Notes: generated by a model not told the origin, from the letters alone. DNA of 64,000 nt from Turbatrix aceti (GCA_963969345.1 OZ017766.1:7564001-7628000); one strand, 5' to 3'; positions 9,626 through 22,438 are shown, counted from the first letter of the stretch. Translations and numbers: made by a program.

Positions 9626-12600
9626 TCACTCGATGTAAATGTCCTCGGTGGGGTGCGCGAAAGCCATGTATTCATCGTAGCTGCGCTTGAACGCCCGACC
9701 GATAGACTCGACGATAGGCTGGGTGCTTCCGTTGGAGAGAAAGACGTGGCACGCGAAGCGGGGCAACAGGGGATGCTTGGTGATGAAGCCAAAGTATCGT
9801 AACTGCTTAGGGTGAGCTCCGCAGAAGCTGATGTTCTGCAGGCTGTAGAAGAAGTCGAATGATGGACATTTGAAGAACTGAAATGAATCGATCAGTCATC
9901 GTAATTGGGCAAATTAGGGGGCAGCAAGGAATCAAATGATGGGAAATTTTGATTCCTTGCGTAACCGATGAGTATGAAATTTTGCGAAAGGTAATAATTG
10001 TATTCGATGCTGGGATTTTGTTAAACAGGTAAAAAAACAAGCGCGTGATGGAATTGGCATTTTTGAAATTGTTGACGAAAAATTTTTCAAAAACTATGGC
10101 ACTTCCCGGAACGGGTAGCATATCATTGTGATCAGTTTTTGATGGAAAATCTTTTAAAAATATAAAAATTAGGGGTCCAAATACTGCCAAACAAAAAATG
10201 TCAGAACGGCACTTTTTTTTCATTTTGGCGTATTTGAAAGGGAAACCCCTAATTTTTATATTTTTGAAACATGCATCATCAAAAATGAAGTCAAATGATA
10301 TGCCATCCGTCGCCGTAGTTTTTGAGACGCGTCAAAAATTTTCAAAAATGCAAATTCTGGCACACGTTTGTTTTTCTGCGTGTCCCCAGCAAACTCTCAT
10401 ATATAACGAATACAATTACCATCCTTGAGCAAAATTTCACACCGAAAACATCAAAATTTGCCATCCCTGGTGCGTAAAAACTCACGTCTTTGCGTCGCTT
10501 GTCAATGATGTGTATGCCGCGGAAGGAGATTTCCATGAGCACAGTTTGTGGAACCACGATTTCTTCTTTGTTCTGGTACAGCGCGCAGACCTGCAAAAAA
10601 AGTGGTGATCAAAAAAAATATGAATAGAGTAGCCTACCTTGTTGATAGACTGTGTGAGAACATCGTTGCCCTTGTGATGAGCGACCTCGATGGAAGCCAG
10701 CATGGTGAGGTAAAACGTGTCCCTATCGGAGGCCGGAGGTGGTAGCCGGGACGAAGGCAGCGAATTGGATAGCGCGGACGTGCAGATCTCGTCGACGAGG
10801 TCGATCTCGCAGACGTGAGCTGCAGGAAAGATGCCGTGGAAGCCGGATCTCAGGTTTGTGCCGTAGCACCAGTGATCGTCGCATTCGCGTTCCACGTGTA
10901 CGGCATCCCCGATTTCGAGTTGAATCTCGTCATCGTGTCTCGGCACAAACGATGACTGCGCTCGATGCGTGGGATTCGCAGATTCAGGGGCTGTACAGCA
11001 ACTCGACACGCCGCTGCTGTCTTCCTGGTTGTTGTACGCTGAGCTCGCTGAAACAAGAGGGACAATGATTACGGAGGGAACAAAAAACATCAAAGTGCGG
11101 CTAATTTGAAAATCAGCAGTTAATTATCAAATTTGAAAAAAATTCAAAAATCTAAAATTTTGAATTTTTATCAAATTTATGCATGCAAGACAAAAAATAC
11201 GATAACTGACGTGAGTTATCGTATTTTTTATCGCCAAACCAATTGAATTATAAACCGTTTCAATGTGCTACCAGTTTTCAAATTGGTAAAACATGCCTCT
11301 GGCATGGGGATAAACCTCTTCGCAGGCTAATGTGCCGGTCCCTGACTGACTCAGGGAAATAAAATGGCAAAGCCAAAATTCCATGAATGGCCCTCAGCCC
11401 GGCGCTGATGGCCATGCTTGAAATTTGTGCAAGTGCCGGGTGCTGGGATTTCAGCAGATTGCTTTTTATACTACTATTTTTCGAATGGCAACGGCTCAAA
11501 AAATTGGCAAACAAGGCTTGCTTATATTGTTTGCCAAATTTTTGAGCGCACACCCTCGCATTAACCACTTTGGCCTTTGGCCGTGTAAACACCATCAAAA
11601 AAAAAATAAACCCACATTTCTTAGGCGCAGGATAGTTTCCGTTGATGCTGTCCTCGTAGTACGAATCCTCCATGCCGTAGACGTTGCTCGTCGATCGGAT
11701 CATGCTGGCATCGATGCCGTAGCAGATCTGGTGGTCATCGCTGACGCTGGCACCTGGGAGTGGTCGAGGCACGCCGGCTGGGAAGAGTGCCGGTTGCTGC
11801 GACATGAGCACGGCGAAAGTCGGCGGCAACGAAGGCTGAGGCTCAACGGGCAATGGAGGCAGCGTTCGACGGTGCGGGCGATGGGTTGAGCCTGGAATAG
11901 ATGAGGTAATAGACGGGTTGGGTTGGGTTCGTTCGTTCGTTCGTTCGCAGCAGTGGATGAATGAATGAAAAAAACCGAGTGCCCGGGGGGAAGCAGGCCG
12001 TAGTGACACTAACGAGAAGGAGCGCAGGGAAGCGCAGCGTCTCGTCTCAATCGATAGCGAGCGAGAAGGCACTGGGCGCCAATTGTTTCGGCTTGGCGCT
12101 GGAGAGGAGAAGAGGAATGGATGCCGGTCGTGGTCGTGGTCGTGGTTGTCGTCTCCGTCCGGCACCCACCCCAGGCAAGGCCATCCCCCTCCCCCTCATG
12201 CCACAGCAGCCGTGCCGGACAAATAAATGCAAGAGCACATTTTTCGTCGTCCGTCTTCCCCCTCATCATCTTGCAAAACAGGCTCTGGCGAACCACAGCC
12301 TGTTTTGCAAGATGTGACCCTCAGGCAGTTCCTCTCGGCCCGGGTGTGGGCAAAAACATGCGCCCACATACCCACCCGGGCCGCGCATTGGATTGGCCTG
12401 GCCGTCTTGGTTACGTAGTTAATGAAAAAGTCACTGACAGACGCGCCTCAATAGATATTTCCATGGGTTTTCTCAATATTAATTTTTTGGACTAACAAAA
12501 ACAGAGTTTGGACCAAAAATCTCCAAAAAAAAAACAAAATTGAAATTTTTCACCGTAAATTCTCCCAAAAAAACGAATCCTGAAGCCCTTCGATTTTTTA

Positions 12601-15600
12601 GGACCAGTGAAAAAAAATCTTTTTAGGCAAAAAAAACCAAAAAAGATTAAAATTATTTCTCAGTTTTTGATACCGTAAATTTTTTCAAAAACTTTATTTC
12701 AAACTCCATCGAATTTTTTGGTTTTTAAGCAAAAACCCAATTTTCACCCAATTTTTTGGTCAAATTGTGGTTAAAACAACAATCTCAATTTTGACCAAAA
12801 AATACCAAATTTGACATTTTTCACCAAAAATTGTCCCAAAAATCACATTGCCATCCCAAATCCAGTTAACTTACCCCCAAGATCAGAAGACATAGAATCG
12901 CCGCGTCCAAGACGAGCCGCGAGTGCAGGATCCATGGTTTCGGGTGGTACGCCACGTTTTTCGTTTTCGAGTTCATCTGCCAGCGTGAGGGCGGTAAACG
13001 AGGCCGACGAAGAGGCGTGGATGCGTCGCTGTGGCTGTGGCTGTCCGCTTACCGATGTCCTGCAAAAAAAAAACCGGGGGTAGTACATAGTATAGCCATG
13101 GCACATTTCATTGATCAACTCCGATGCTGCTGACAGACAGCTCCATGCATTGCCAAGCGACATGCGCGCTGTCTACCCCCTAAAATAACTGTCAGTCTCG
13201 TTCCTCATCCTATTTATTTTAGAGTTCCATCCTGGTGTTGCACTTCTCGGTCAAAAAAAAACAAACAAAATAAATTGGTATATAAATAATACCGTAAGAA
13301 AATTTCAACGGTATTCAGAAACAAAAAAAAAACGAAAAATTCATTACCCAAAAATTTCGTAAGGTTCCCGAAACGAAAAATTTGGAAACAAAAAATTTTT
13401 CGTTTCAAGACCTGCATTTTTTATTTCCAAGCTTGCAAGGCTCCGATTTTTGTTATTCCATTGCAAATGCGTAATAAAATACCGTAATTGGCACAATTTG
13501 TTTGTTTGTCGGTGAATACAACATCCTGACGCAGCAACGGAAGGCAATTCTAAGAAAAAAGAGTGAGAAAAACCCCAATGCGCGCTTTTTTTCTTGACAC
13601 GTGACGTCCAAGAGTGTAATAAAGAAAAAAACGCGTGAGCCTCCAAAATTTTTTTTTGTATCAGGCACCTCATTGGCATTATACAGAATCCCAGTGGAAT
13701 ACAACCTCCGACCACAAAAACCAAAGTTTTGTATGCTACTTACTGAGATTCAGCGAGTTGCCGACGATCTTCGAGGAGTTGTTGTTGCTGCATCTGTGCC
13801 TGTATCCTGGCAAAGTTGCGATGTTGTTCATCCTTGGAAGCGTGATACGACGTCGTCGGGAAGAAGCAGAGCGCGGCTGCGTCGCGTGAGGCTGTTGATC
13901 CACGGCGAAGTCCGGTTGCGTCGTGGTATGACACGCTGCAGGGTAGATTGGCTGAAAAAGACGATTTTAGGTTAAAAAATTCATTTTAAATGGAAAGAAA
14001 AATATCGTAAAACATGTGTGTCGAAAAAAATAACAAAATCCAAACAAAAAACGTTACTTCAAAGTTGATGGTTTCGCAACGAAAATTCAAAAACGATCGT
14101 AATGATAACTTTGTAGACCCAAAAAATCGACAAAAAGTATCGTTTCAGGAAATTTTTTTTGTGCTTGAATTTTGTTACTTTTACGATACTCGCAAAACTC
14201 AAGTATCGTAAAAAGTAACAAAATTCAAGCACAAAATGTTACTTTTCGAATGTCAATAGTTTCACAACGAAAATTCCAAAAATATCGTAACCTCCTTATC
14301 GTAAGATTCGATTTTTTTTACTTTTGACCGTTTCCGACCGCAAAAATCCCTTTTTTTAACGTTTTTTTTAATGAAAAGGACGACCGGCTGAAGCACGCTC
14401 GCTTGGTCGACTTGCCAAAAACTATTTTTCGAGTGCTTGGCCAGCTATAGTAGTCGTAGTATGGGTAATCAAGTTTCGGCCCCGTCGATGTGGCCTGGCA
14501 AGGAGAGGAGAAGAGACCGGAAAATGACTCTCGACTCGACTTCGGAAGAGAAAGACCTCTTCCTCCCAGCAAAGCGAGCGTGCAGGAGGGTTAATGATAC
14601 CAATAAACGACTTTGCTCCCCACCCCAAAAAAAATATAACCCAGCAACATCGATGTTATCACACGTACCGTATTCTGGTGGTTCTTCAGGCGTAGGCGCA
14701 AAATCTGGTCTGGGAGGGAGGATTCTTCGTCGGGGACCCATTGGTAGGATTGACGAGCCCTGAAGCGTAAACAATTATTGAAAAAACGTGGAAAACAAAG
14801 AAAAAAGCTTACCTGGAACCCAACAGATGTCGCGGATTTTCGAATCCCCGTAGATTGTGCCATAGACGTGGACGATGACGGCAGATGGCCGAGTGGCAGG
14901 GGTAGGGTACCTGAAAGTTGCGGGCGCCGTGCTAACAAGGAGACAGGGAAAGAGACCGGACAGCCCTGTCTTCTCGTTCATTAGGCATCTAAAAAGTCGA
15001 AAAAAAGGAGGGGGACAAGAGCTAGGCATGCCTGGCAAGGGGGAGGAAAACCTCGGACCGCCTCCGGTGCACCAAAGGCACCGGAAAAAAGCTAGCCAAG
15101 CCAAGCCAGGCCGAGTGCGTGTCTGTTGTGCCACAGACTCTCACTTAGCTTGGCTTGGCTTTTGACTGCAAGCTCAGAGGCATTTAACCCGTCGGGAGGA
15201 AAAATGCCCTGGGTAAGTAAGTGAGTGAGTGAGTGAGTAAGTGAAAAGCTTCACTCAAGGACGAAAACGGGGATGGCAAAAAAAAAGTAGGGAACTCGAA
15301 CAGACCTGGGTGCTGTCTTGTCGGAAAAAGTTGATGTTGCTGTTGTTGTTGCCGCAAGAGTGCTAGATTCTCATAGACAGGCTCGTCGACATTCACAACC
15401 GCGGTTGCGTTCGGTTGTCGAAAGAACATGGCAGCCGTCGTTGACGAGCGAGGCACGCTCCGCTGAGCTTTCCAATAATTTGAGTTTCCAACGGATTCAT
15501 CGGTCGCACGGAAAGTTGTATCAGAAGCCGACCTGCGTACTCTCATCCCCGACAGGTTGTACTGCTGATGCATAGGTACGGCAGACGATAACGGCACGCG

Positions 15601-18600
15601 AACACGGAAACAATTCCCATTCTCATCTTCGGTATTTTCGTCCCCATCAGAATCCGTCATGAATTCCGACATTTCAATATCACTCAAATCGTCTTCGGAA
15701 GCAATTGGCGGAGACGCCCGTCGAAGGACCATTTTCCGGGCTACAAAAGATGCCATTGGGGATTCAACCGTGGAGTCATCGGCCATGGGAATGTCATCCG
15801 GATCAAATGAAGAAGCCAAATTCAAGTTTGGCATCTTGGATCCTGGCACGAGGGGTGAACGGCACGGAGAATCCGGAAGAGATGTATCCGGCATGCGAGA
15901 TGCCGTCAGAAGGGCTCCAAAACAGCTATTTGACCGACTCCCGACGAGGGGATGATCCGGATCAGCGATGACCAGATGAGTATTCTCCGGATTTCTCTGT
16001 CCAAAAAGAGGAGTTCTCGGACGATCACCGGCGATTTGGGATTCCGATTTGGAATTTGGGACTCCCAATCGTCTTTGGGAGGTACTCGAACTTCTGCTGG
16101 ACGTTGTTGAGGTTGGTGTCGGTGTCGGTGGCAAAAGCAGCGGCGTAAAAACGTGGTGCTCTCTCGAAGGCCTAAAAAATTTATGTTGCTGGAAATTAAT
16201 GTCATTAGCGCCGGCCGCGGCCGGTCGGTGTTGGGGTAGAGGGGGGAGAAAAAAATGTGTAAATGTGCTTTTGCTTACGCGTCCGAATGAGTGGTGCTCT
16301 TCAACGGCGGCGGTGGAGGAATTGGCGGTGACGGGGATGGGAGGAGCTGAAGGTCGTCGTCAGCGTCAGCGTCAATATCGTTGTCGTTGTCGTCGTCCTC
16401 CGAAAACTCGCTAACGTCGTCCGCAGATAGGTGGCGCTTCCACGAACTATAACAGAAAAAAAAGAACAAAAACGTGTACGCATGTACATATGTACGTATG
16501 ATGGTCGGTCGTGGGGCAAGCGACAGAAAATGGAACAATCCAGACGTCCCCCCTCCTCCTCCCCTGGGGAAGAGGCGAGGTACGTACATATACGTACGTA
16601 CGCACCACGCAAGCGGCGTTCGTGTTCCCTCGAACGGCGGCGGTGGGTGCCGGCGCCGGCACCGGGGGCCAAGCATGGCATGGTGCTGGCGCTATCGATT
16701 TGGATTTAACAGGCTATTAAAAGAAAGGGTAGCCCTTTTGTGCGCGACACCTTCTTCCTGGCCTGGTTGGCTGTCGGCGGCGGCGGCACAATAAAAAAAG
16801 AATGCTACTATTTCAAGTAGAAATAAAAAATTTGTGGGCTGATTGACGTGAAATTCGGAAATTTTACTCGACAATTGTTCTCGAATTTCAAGTCAATTAA
16901 ATTGAAAAACAAACGCGGGTTGGATTCGGATTTGAGAATTCTGGAATCCGACACCTCGTGGAATTTTTTTACAGTCGAACGAAAAAATTAACAAAAAAAA
17001 GTGGAAGCGGACCGGGCCAGCCCGTTTCTAGGTAAAAAAATTCATTTTAGAAAAAAATATCGTAAAACTTGTGTGTCGTAAAAAAATGTAAAAAAAATCG
17101 AATCAAACAAAAAAATGTTACTTTTGGGTTTTTTTTAATTTTTAAAGGTGAAAAGTACGAATTCGAAAAAAAGTACCGAAATTTTAGTTATTTTGATAAT
17201 AATTATTTATTTGGATTCAAAAAAAAGTATTATAATTCAAGTAACGTTTCCCAGTGCGAAAATGTATACGTATAATTTTTTGATCAAACCGTTACTTTTT
17301 TAGCCTTGAAAAGTGCGAGAAATCAAGTTTTTTTATAAATTTTAGTGAATATGCGCGTTTTTGGTTTTTTGAACGCGCAGTGTTTAAAAAAATACCCATT
17401 AACAAACCTCTCATCCACGGGCACGGGCGTAGCTGCAATGTTGTCATCACTAATGCTGATGCCCTTCCTCGAGGAATACTGCACCTCCGCGGCGTACCCC
17501 GAAGTCGGCACTCGCTCGGTCGCAGACCAACTCCTCAGCCTCTCCATCGCAAATCCCGCCTCCCGATCAGCGTCCGATGAATCGCTATCGCAATCATCCG
17601 TGACCTGAGCCGGAGCGGACCACGCAGAGACCGAGACACCGTCCATCCAGTCCTCCGAGCCGGCAGAAGCCGTTCGTCCGAAGGGAATAAAAGGGACGTG
17701 TTCGAGTTCTTCGTCGGTCGGCGCCTTGGAAGAGTGCCTACGACGCGGGTGGTCTTTGTCTTCTGTCTGGCTTTCGTGGGTGGTCTTGGACTTGTGCGGA
17801 GGCGTGTTTGGCGCATCCGGAGGAGGCCAGAATTCGATAGAACGAGCCAGAAATCCGGCAACCGGGCATTCGGGGTTGGTGAGAAGGTCCTGGGCCCGTT
17901 CTTGGAGGATTTGGGGAACGCAGGAGGCCTTGAACACCCCCAGCGATGTGAATTCTTCGGCGGAAGGCGGACGGGCGAAACTCGTGGATTTGCTCTTCCG
18001 GAAGGGTTTTAGCACCTCGTGTACGTAAAATTCTTCGTCTGAGTCTGGTGACGATGCGTTTTCGTCTTCTTCCTTAAAAAAAATCGATTATGGCATTTGT
18101 TTGCAAAAAAAATTTTTTTTGGAAAACCTAAATTTTTCGCGTTGGGACAATAAGGATTTGAATTTTTTGAAATGCAAAAATTGTTTTCGCTGCAAAACCA
18201 AATCGTACTTCCGTATGATTTTTTTGCAGCAAAATCGATGATTTCTTTTTTTAATCGAAAAATTTGGTTTTTTTTCTTTTTGCATTTTTGATCGAAATAT
18301 TTTCGTGTTGAGGTAACAAACATTTGAACTTTTTTTAAATTCCGTTTTTTCGCTTCGAGACAAAATTTTTGTTTTCCAAGTGTATTTTTTTGTACGTTGC
18401 GCGCAGAATTCATTTTTTTGAGTTTTATTTTAAAATCGATTCTGGAATTTTTGCGATTTTTTGGAAAAAATACATTTTTTTAGTAAAAAATTATAATTTT
18501 TTTCGCTTCGAGACCAAATCTGCGTATTTACACGTGTATTTTTTTCGCACATTGCACGCAGCACTCACCTTTATGCCGTAACCGGTAAGCGACTGCCTCT

Positions 18601-18796
18601 TTTTTCTGTCATGATTCTGGGCTTCGGGGACCGCAGACGACAGACTAGCGTGCGCGGATTTGCTGTGACGTATAAGTTGCGTGCGTCGGATGAGAACCTC
18701 GATTTCCTCATCGCTGTCATCGTCGTCGCCACCACCACCCGAGACCGACGATGCATTGTCAGCCTCGATTTTGATGTCTGGCAGGCGTGGAAGCAT
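9626..18796 (-). CDS. jip-1: JNK-interacting protein 1 (JIP1) scaffold
   Basis: This is a JIP1-type scaffold, which assembles JNK-pathway kinases and links cargo to kinesin-1. Twelve exons: 18796-18569, 18072-17408, 16446-16279, 16171-15306, 14910-14813, 14759-14669, 13951-13744, 13059-12875, 11891-11616, 11047-10638, 10590-10486 and 9877-9626. All phases agree and give 1183 residues. The N-terminal 900 residues are low-complexity and acidic ([34 protein letters not shown]). An SH3 domain follows at about 958-1010 ([17 protein letters not shown] ... [11 protein letters not shown] ... GIFPAAHV). A PTB domain runs from about 1030 to the end ([33 protein letters not shown]), and the protein closes with PTEDIYIE, matching the kinesin-light-chain-binding tail PTEDIYLE of mammalian JIP1. 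No clear JNK-docking D-motif was found. Exon 1 starts at the first ATG after an acceptor-like TTCAG; an earlier non-coding exon is possible. Confidence 0.93.
9927..10475. mobile_element. Foldback element, family B, in a jip-1 intron
   Basis: Two inverted arms of roughly 250 bp lie at about 9930-10185 and 10220-10470. Shared blocks read GATGGxAAATTTTGAT, TAATTGTATTCG, GGxAGCATATCATT and AAATATAAAAATTAGGGG, in mirror order. The element has no coding capacity. It fills about 549 of the 608 bp of jip-1 intron 11, between the two exons encoding the core of the PTB domain. The core block (CAGTTTTTGA, AAATATAAAAATT) also appears near 23750-23790. Confidence 0.75.
11270..11590. repeat. Probable repeat insertion inside jip-1 intron 9
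   Basis: This AT-moderate block contains several internal inverted repeats, for example ATGCCTCTGGCAT, CTGACTGACTCAG, AAAATGGCAAAGCCAAAATT, and GGCAAACAAG ... CTTATATTGTTTGCC. It differs in composition from the homopolymer-rich intron DNA around it. I cannot assign it to a family or define its ends. Confidence 0.35.
12267..12314. repeat. 18-bp perfect hairpin in jip-1 intron 8
   Basis: The left arm (12267-12284, CATCTTGCAAAACAGGCT) and right arm (12297-12314) are exact reverse complements around a 12-nt loop. About 20 bp further on, a second GC-rich inverted repeat (GGCCCGGGTG ... CACCCGGGCC, about 12336-12386) follows. The stem is too short for a typical microRNA precursor, and no function is claimed. 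Confidence 0.7.
14157..14236. repeat. 34-bp inverted repeat in jip-1 intron 6
   Basis: TTTTGTGCTTGAATTTTG followed by TTACTTTTACGATACT on the left is mirrored almost exactly by AGTATCGTAAAAAGTAAC then AAAATTCAAGCACAAAA on the right. The loop is about 12 nt. Flanking blocks (GTTTCGCAACGAAAATTC and GTTTCACAACGAAAATTC) are direct repeats, so this is a composite repeat insertion. Confidence 0.7.
17030..17115 (+). repeat. Dispersed intronic repeat, second copy of the block at 13975
   Basis: The order ATTCATTTTA, AATATCGTAAAAC, TGTGTGTCG, then AAACAAAAAA and GTTACTT occurs both here (jip-1 intron 2) and at 13978-14060 (jip-1 intron 6). No coding potential and no clear ends are visible. It is probably an old transposon remnant shared by two introns of one gene. 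Confidence 0.5.
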
Positions 18797-18905
18797 GAAC
18801 GAACAGAACACTGCTCCTTGCCCTGAATCTTCTAATTTTTTAATTTTACTCAATTTTTTTTTATATTTTGCACGCGATATTTATTATTTACATCGGCACG
18901 TGTAT

Positions 18906-19365
18906 CAGGGATGGGCGAACAGTCGTTTTTTTTGTTCTCGAACAAACACGAACAATTTTTTTATTTTGTGCGAGAAATCGAACAAACGCAAACATTTTTG
19001 TCAGTGTTCGCGAACGAACACGAACGAACAACGAACAGATTTTTAGCATATTTTATACAAAATTTTGTCCAAACTGGGCATGAAAACGTAAACTTCGGTT
19101 CTATGCGTTTTCACGTTTTTGGTGACAGTTTTCCTACACTTTTTATTGCCGAAGGCAATTTACATTTTTTGCCATTTTTAGAAAAATAACATCAAATTCG
19201 GCACCATTAAACTGATTTTACCTAAATTTTTGTTCGTTTTATATTTTCGGAAAATTTTTCTTTGTTCGCGAACAAACTCGAAAAAAGCAAATCTGTTCTC
19301 GAACGAACACAAACGCAAAAATTTGAATTTGTTCGCGAACGAACACGAACGTTCGCCCATCCCTG
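18906..19365. mobile_element. hAT-like MITE, TTCG family, copy with imperfect 8-bp duplication
   Basis: The 460-bp element has inverted ends CAGGGATGGGCGAAC and GTTCGCCCATCCCTG. The flanks are ACGTGTAT (18898-18905) and ACGCGTAT (19366-19373), an 8-bp target duplication with one mismatch. Both ends are rich in GTTCGCGAAC and CGAAC/GTTCG words; the middle is AT-rich. There is no open frame for a transposase. It lies 109 bp upstream of the jip-1 start codon, so it sits in the likely promoter or 5' UTR. Confidence 0.88.
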
Positions 19366-19373
19366 ACGCGTAT

Positions 19374-22300
19374 GTAATACGCACGCGCACTTGACGTGCC
19401 CTAGCGGTTACCAAAGCTGCCAGAAACAACGACTTTTTTACTGGTGGCTGCTGCCGAAACGTGAGACGAGTGCCGCGCCTGTGGCAGGGCGCAGGGCAGG
19501 TTCGTTTCCGTCCGACACGTCTGCTTTCTTTGCCCCAAAAAACCGAAAAAACGGGGAACAGAACAATTTTTTTTGGGTGGGGGGGGGGGGCAAATCGGTG
19601 TGCCACCACGCCTAGTGCCACCGCCACCATCTGCCATCTGCCATCTGCGACACGTCATCGTCCCAAGTCACCTGACCGAAAGTGGAAGCAGACAAGCAGC
19701 CAAGCCTGCGGACATGACACGCGTCAAAGGACAAAACAAAAAAAAACTTGGGGTCCGCCAGTGCCCGAGAAGATGCTAATGCGCTTCGACACCGGCCGCG
19801 GCTATAATACAAGATTTCTCGCGGACGCTCGAGCTCATATCAATCTCAAAGCCGCTCGCATTCGTCGGTGGTTGGTTGCATTGAGATTATCAGTCACTAC
19901 AAAAATATTCTGCTGCGGCGAAGAGGGCACTCCTCGGCCGACGGCACCGATGTGAGCAAGGTGAAAACGAAAACATGCACAAAAAAACACTGCATCGGCT
20001 GATGTGAGAAAACAACATCTAAAGATGTACTATGTAGCTGTCATTTGAAATTTTTTTGAACGCAATATGTTTTGTCAGCGAAGGTAGCGTTCGGCATGGC
20101 ATGCACGTGACTCGAGCTCGGATGAGATGAGATGATGACGAGACAGAAGTCAGGGATGAACGAACGTTCGTGTTCGTTCGAGTTCGTTCGCGAACAAATT
20201 CAAATTTTTGCGTTTGTGTTTGTTCGAGAACAGATTTGCTTTTTTTCGAGTTTGTTCGCGAACAAAGATAAATTTTCCGAACAGATAAAACGAACAAAAA
20301 TTTATGTAAAATCAGTTTAATGGTGCCGAAATTGATGTTATTTTTCAAAAAATGGTAAATAACGTCGATTTCCTTCGGCAATAAAAAGTGTAGGAAAACT
20401 GTCACCAAAAACGTGAAAACGCATAGTACCGAAGTTTACGTTTTTATGCCCAGTTTTGTATAAAATATGCTAAAAATCTGTTCGTTGTTCGTGCGTGTTC
20501 GTTCGCGAACACTGAAAAAAATGTTCGCGTTTGTTCAATTTATCGAACAAATTTAACAAAATGAATGTTCGTGTTCGTTCGTGAACAAAAAAAAACGCCG
20601 GTTCGCCCATCTCTGGTCAAAAGAGTCGGAAAACAAAGAAGCGCCTTTCTTGGCGCGGCACGCGTCGGCGACATCAGCGTCGGCGTCGGCGGCAAACCCA
20701 ATTACCTTTTTTTAACAGCCGGCAAATTTCAAATCTATCTCTTCTTTTTTTATTTAACGCGCCAGCAAAAAAAAAGAAAATAAGGCTCTTTGATTCGGCA
20801 ACGAAGAACGAACGAACGAACGTCAGCTAAACAGTGTTTTTTTGAGATAGAAAAAAAATTATTTAGAAGGCCATGGCAGAATAAAATCAGCAATTCCCAT
20901 CCCAATTTTCACAGAATGAATGAATGCCGAATAATCTGTCTCGTAAACGCTATTGCAGCTTGATGTTAGGCCATTTCTTGTCGTGAAATATTTATAAGCA
21001 CTGACACATGCAAAAGGGCCTCAAAAATTGAAGATGAAAAAAAAAACAGATGCTGTGTCGCAAATTTGAAATTTATCAGAGAAAATCTCTCACATCAAAC
21101 ATTTTCCGTCAATTCAACCGCCCGCGCGTGCAGGCATTTTTTTCTGCAAGACTATGGATAACTGAAAACGAAATAGGCCATAAATAGCGTTTCTTATTTG
21201 CATGAATCGAAGAACACCTCTGTCATCATTCAGGGGCTTTCAAAGAAACTAACAAAGACTGATGTCTTTTTTCTCCTGTTTTTGATGACTAACAACGACT
21301 TATGTTTGAAAAAAATAACATGATGTGTGAAAAAGCACCGTAAAAAGGTCAAAAAAAACAAGCGTAGGATGAAAAAGAAATAACACGAACTTCTGCAACG
21401 AAAATGTTTTTCGTGTCGAAAGTCGTTATGATTAATACGGTATTTGTAAAAGTTTCGAAATAAGTTACGGTATTGGCCTATTTTTTCAATAAAAAATATG
21501 GAATTTGTGTTTTTTTAATTCAAAGTCGTAAATTTAACCAAAAAACGTAAAAAAAGCATTCATGTCTCGAGAAAAAAAGTCAAAACGAAAAAAAAATGGC
21601 CGAAACAAATCAAAACGTCGTTCGTGACTGCAGCACAAGTTCAAAAACAACAACAACCCTCGCGGGGTCATCTCGACATCCGCATCCGTGTCCGTGTCCG
21701 CGTCACGCTTCGAAAAAAATGTCGAAAAAGAGACACCAGCCAACGCTAACACTGGTCTTGGACCGCTGGTGCCATCGCAGTCAGCAGAGATGAGTCTCGT
21801 TTGCGAGAAGGAACGAAATGGAACGACCAAGAAGCCATAAAAAAAGTAGTGGTGTGGGGCACAGGGCAGAGGCGTAAAGCTGCCAAAAAAACAAAAAAAA
21901 AGTGGAGCTAATGGCACTGGCTTCGATATTCATCTATTCCGCGCAGCATCGAATTATAGTAGCTGGAAGGGATGAAGAGAAGCTCGAGCTAACATAAGCC
22001 TCTCGTAGCGCGCTTCGCTTCCGGAATAAAAAAAAAAACAAAGAGGGTCCGTCGCTCGCGCGCGCGCGTGCGCGTGCGGCTCGACAGGGACATCCCGTCC
22101 CCGGCGGCGGCCGTTGTCGCGTCGCCTCCTCGACTCTTTTGGACGAAGAGTCCGTAGGCGGCTTTGCCTGGCCTAATCGATATCTCCCAGCCCAGCCCGG
22201 CCTAGGCTTTATTCCACCAACAATCTTTCTTTTTTTTTTTCGTTCTTTTGTTGTTGTCTCTATAAAACATCCACACACGCCAAATTTGTCACCCAGAGCA

Positions 22301-22438
22301 ACAGGCCCAGACACGAGTCGAAACAACGGGTGTGGGTAGGATTACACATGACGAATGAAGAAGATGAAGAAAGAAAGAGAGGCTCAAAGAAGACAAGGAC
22401 ACTCTCAATTCAATTGATTGCCTAAGGGGGTAGTTTGC
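19374..22438. other. Intergenic stretch with repeat copies
   Basis: No gene is supported. GC-rich low-complexity DNA (19380-20000) precedes a hAT-like MITE (20151-20615). The rest is AT-rich up to about 21600 and then GC-rich with CG and GCGC runs (22040-22130). Open frames near 21534 and 21934 are Phe/Ser/Arg-rich simple-sequence frames without recognisable motifs. Confidence 0.5.
20151..20615. mobile_element. hAT-like MITE, TTCG family, diverged copy
   Basis: The 465-bp element starts CAGGGATGAACGAACG and ends GGTTCGCCCATCTCTG, with the same interior as the copies at 18906 (in opposite orientation), 31493 and 47178. The 8-bp flanks (ACAGAAGT, GTCAAAAG) do not match, so the duplication has decayed or the insertion was rearranged. 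Confidence 0.8.

Noticed and set aside
14418..14516. Possible extra jip-1 exon encoding [10 protein letters not shown] with an acceptor TTGCCAG
   Set aside because: Including it would break the phase between the exons at 14669 and 13951, which otherwise join cleanly, and reading through in that phase meets a stop.
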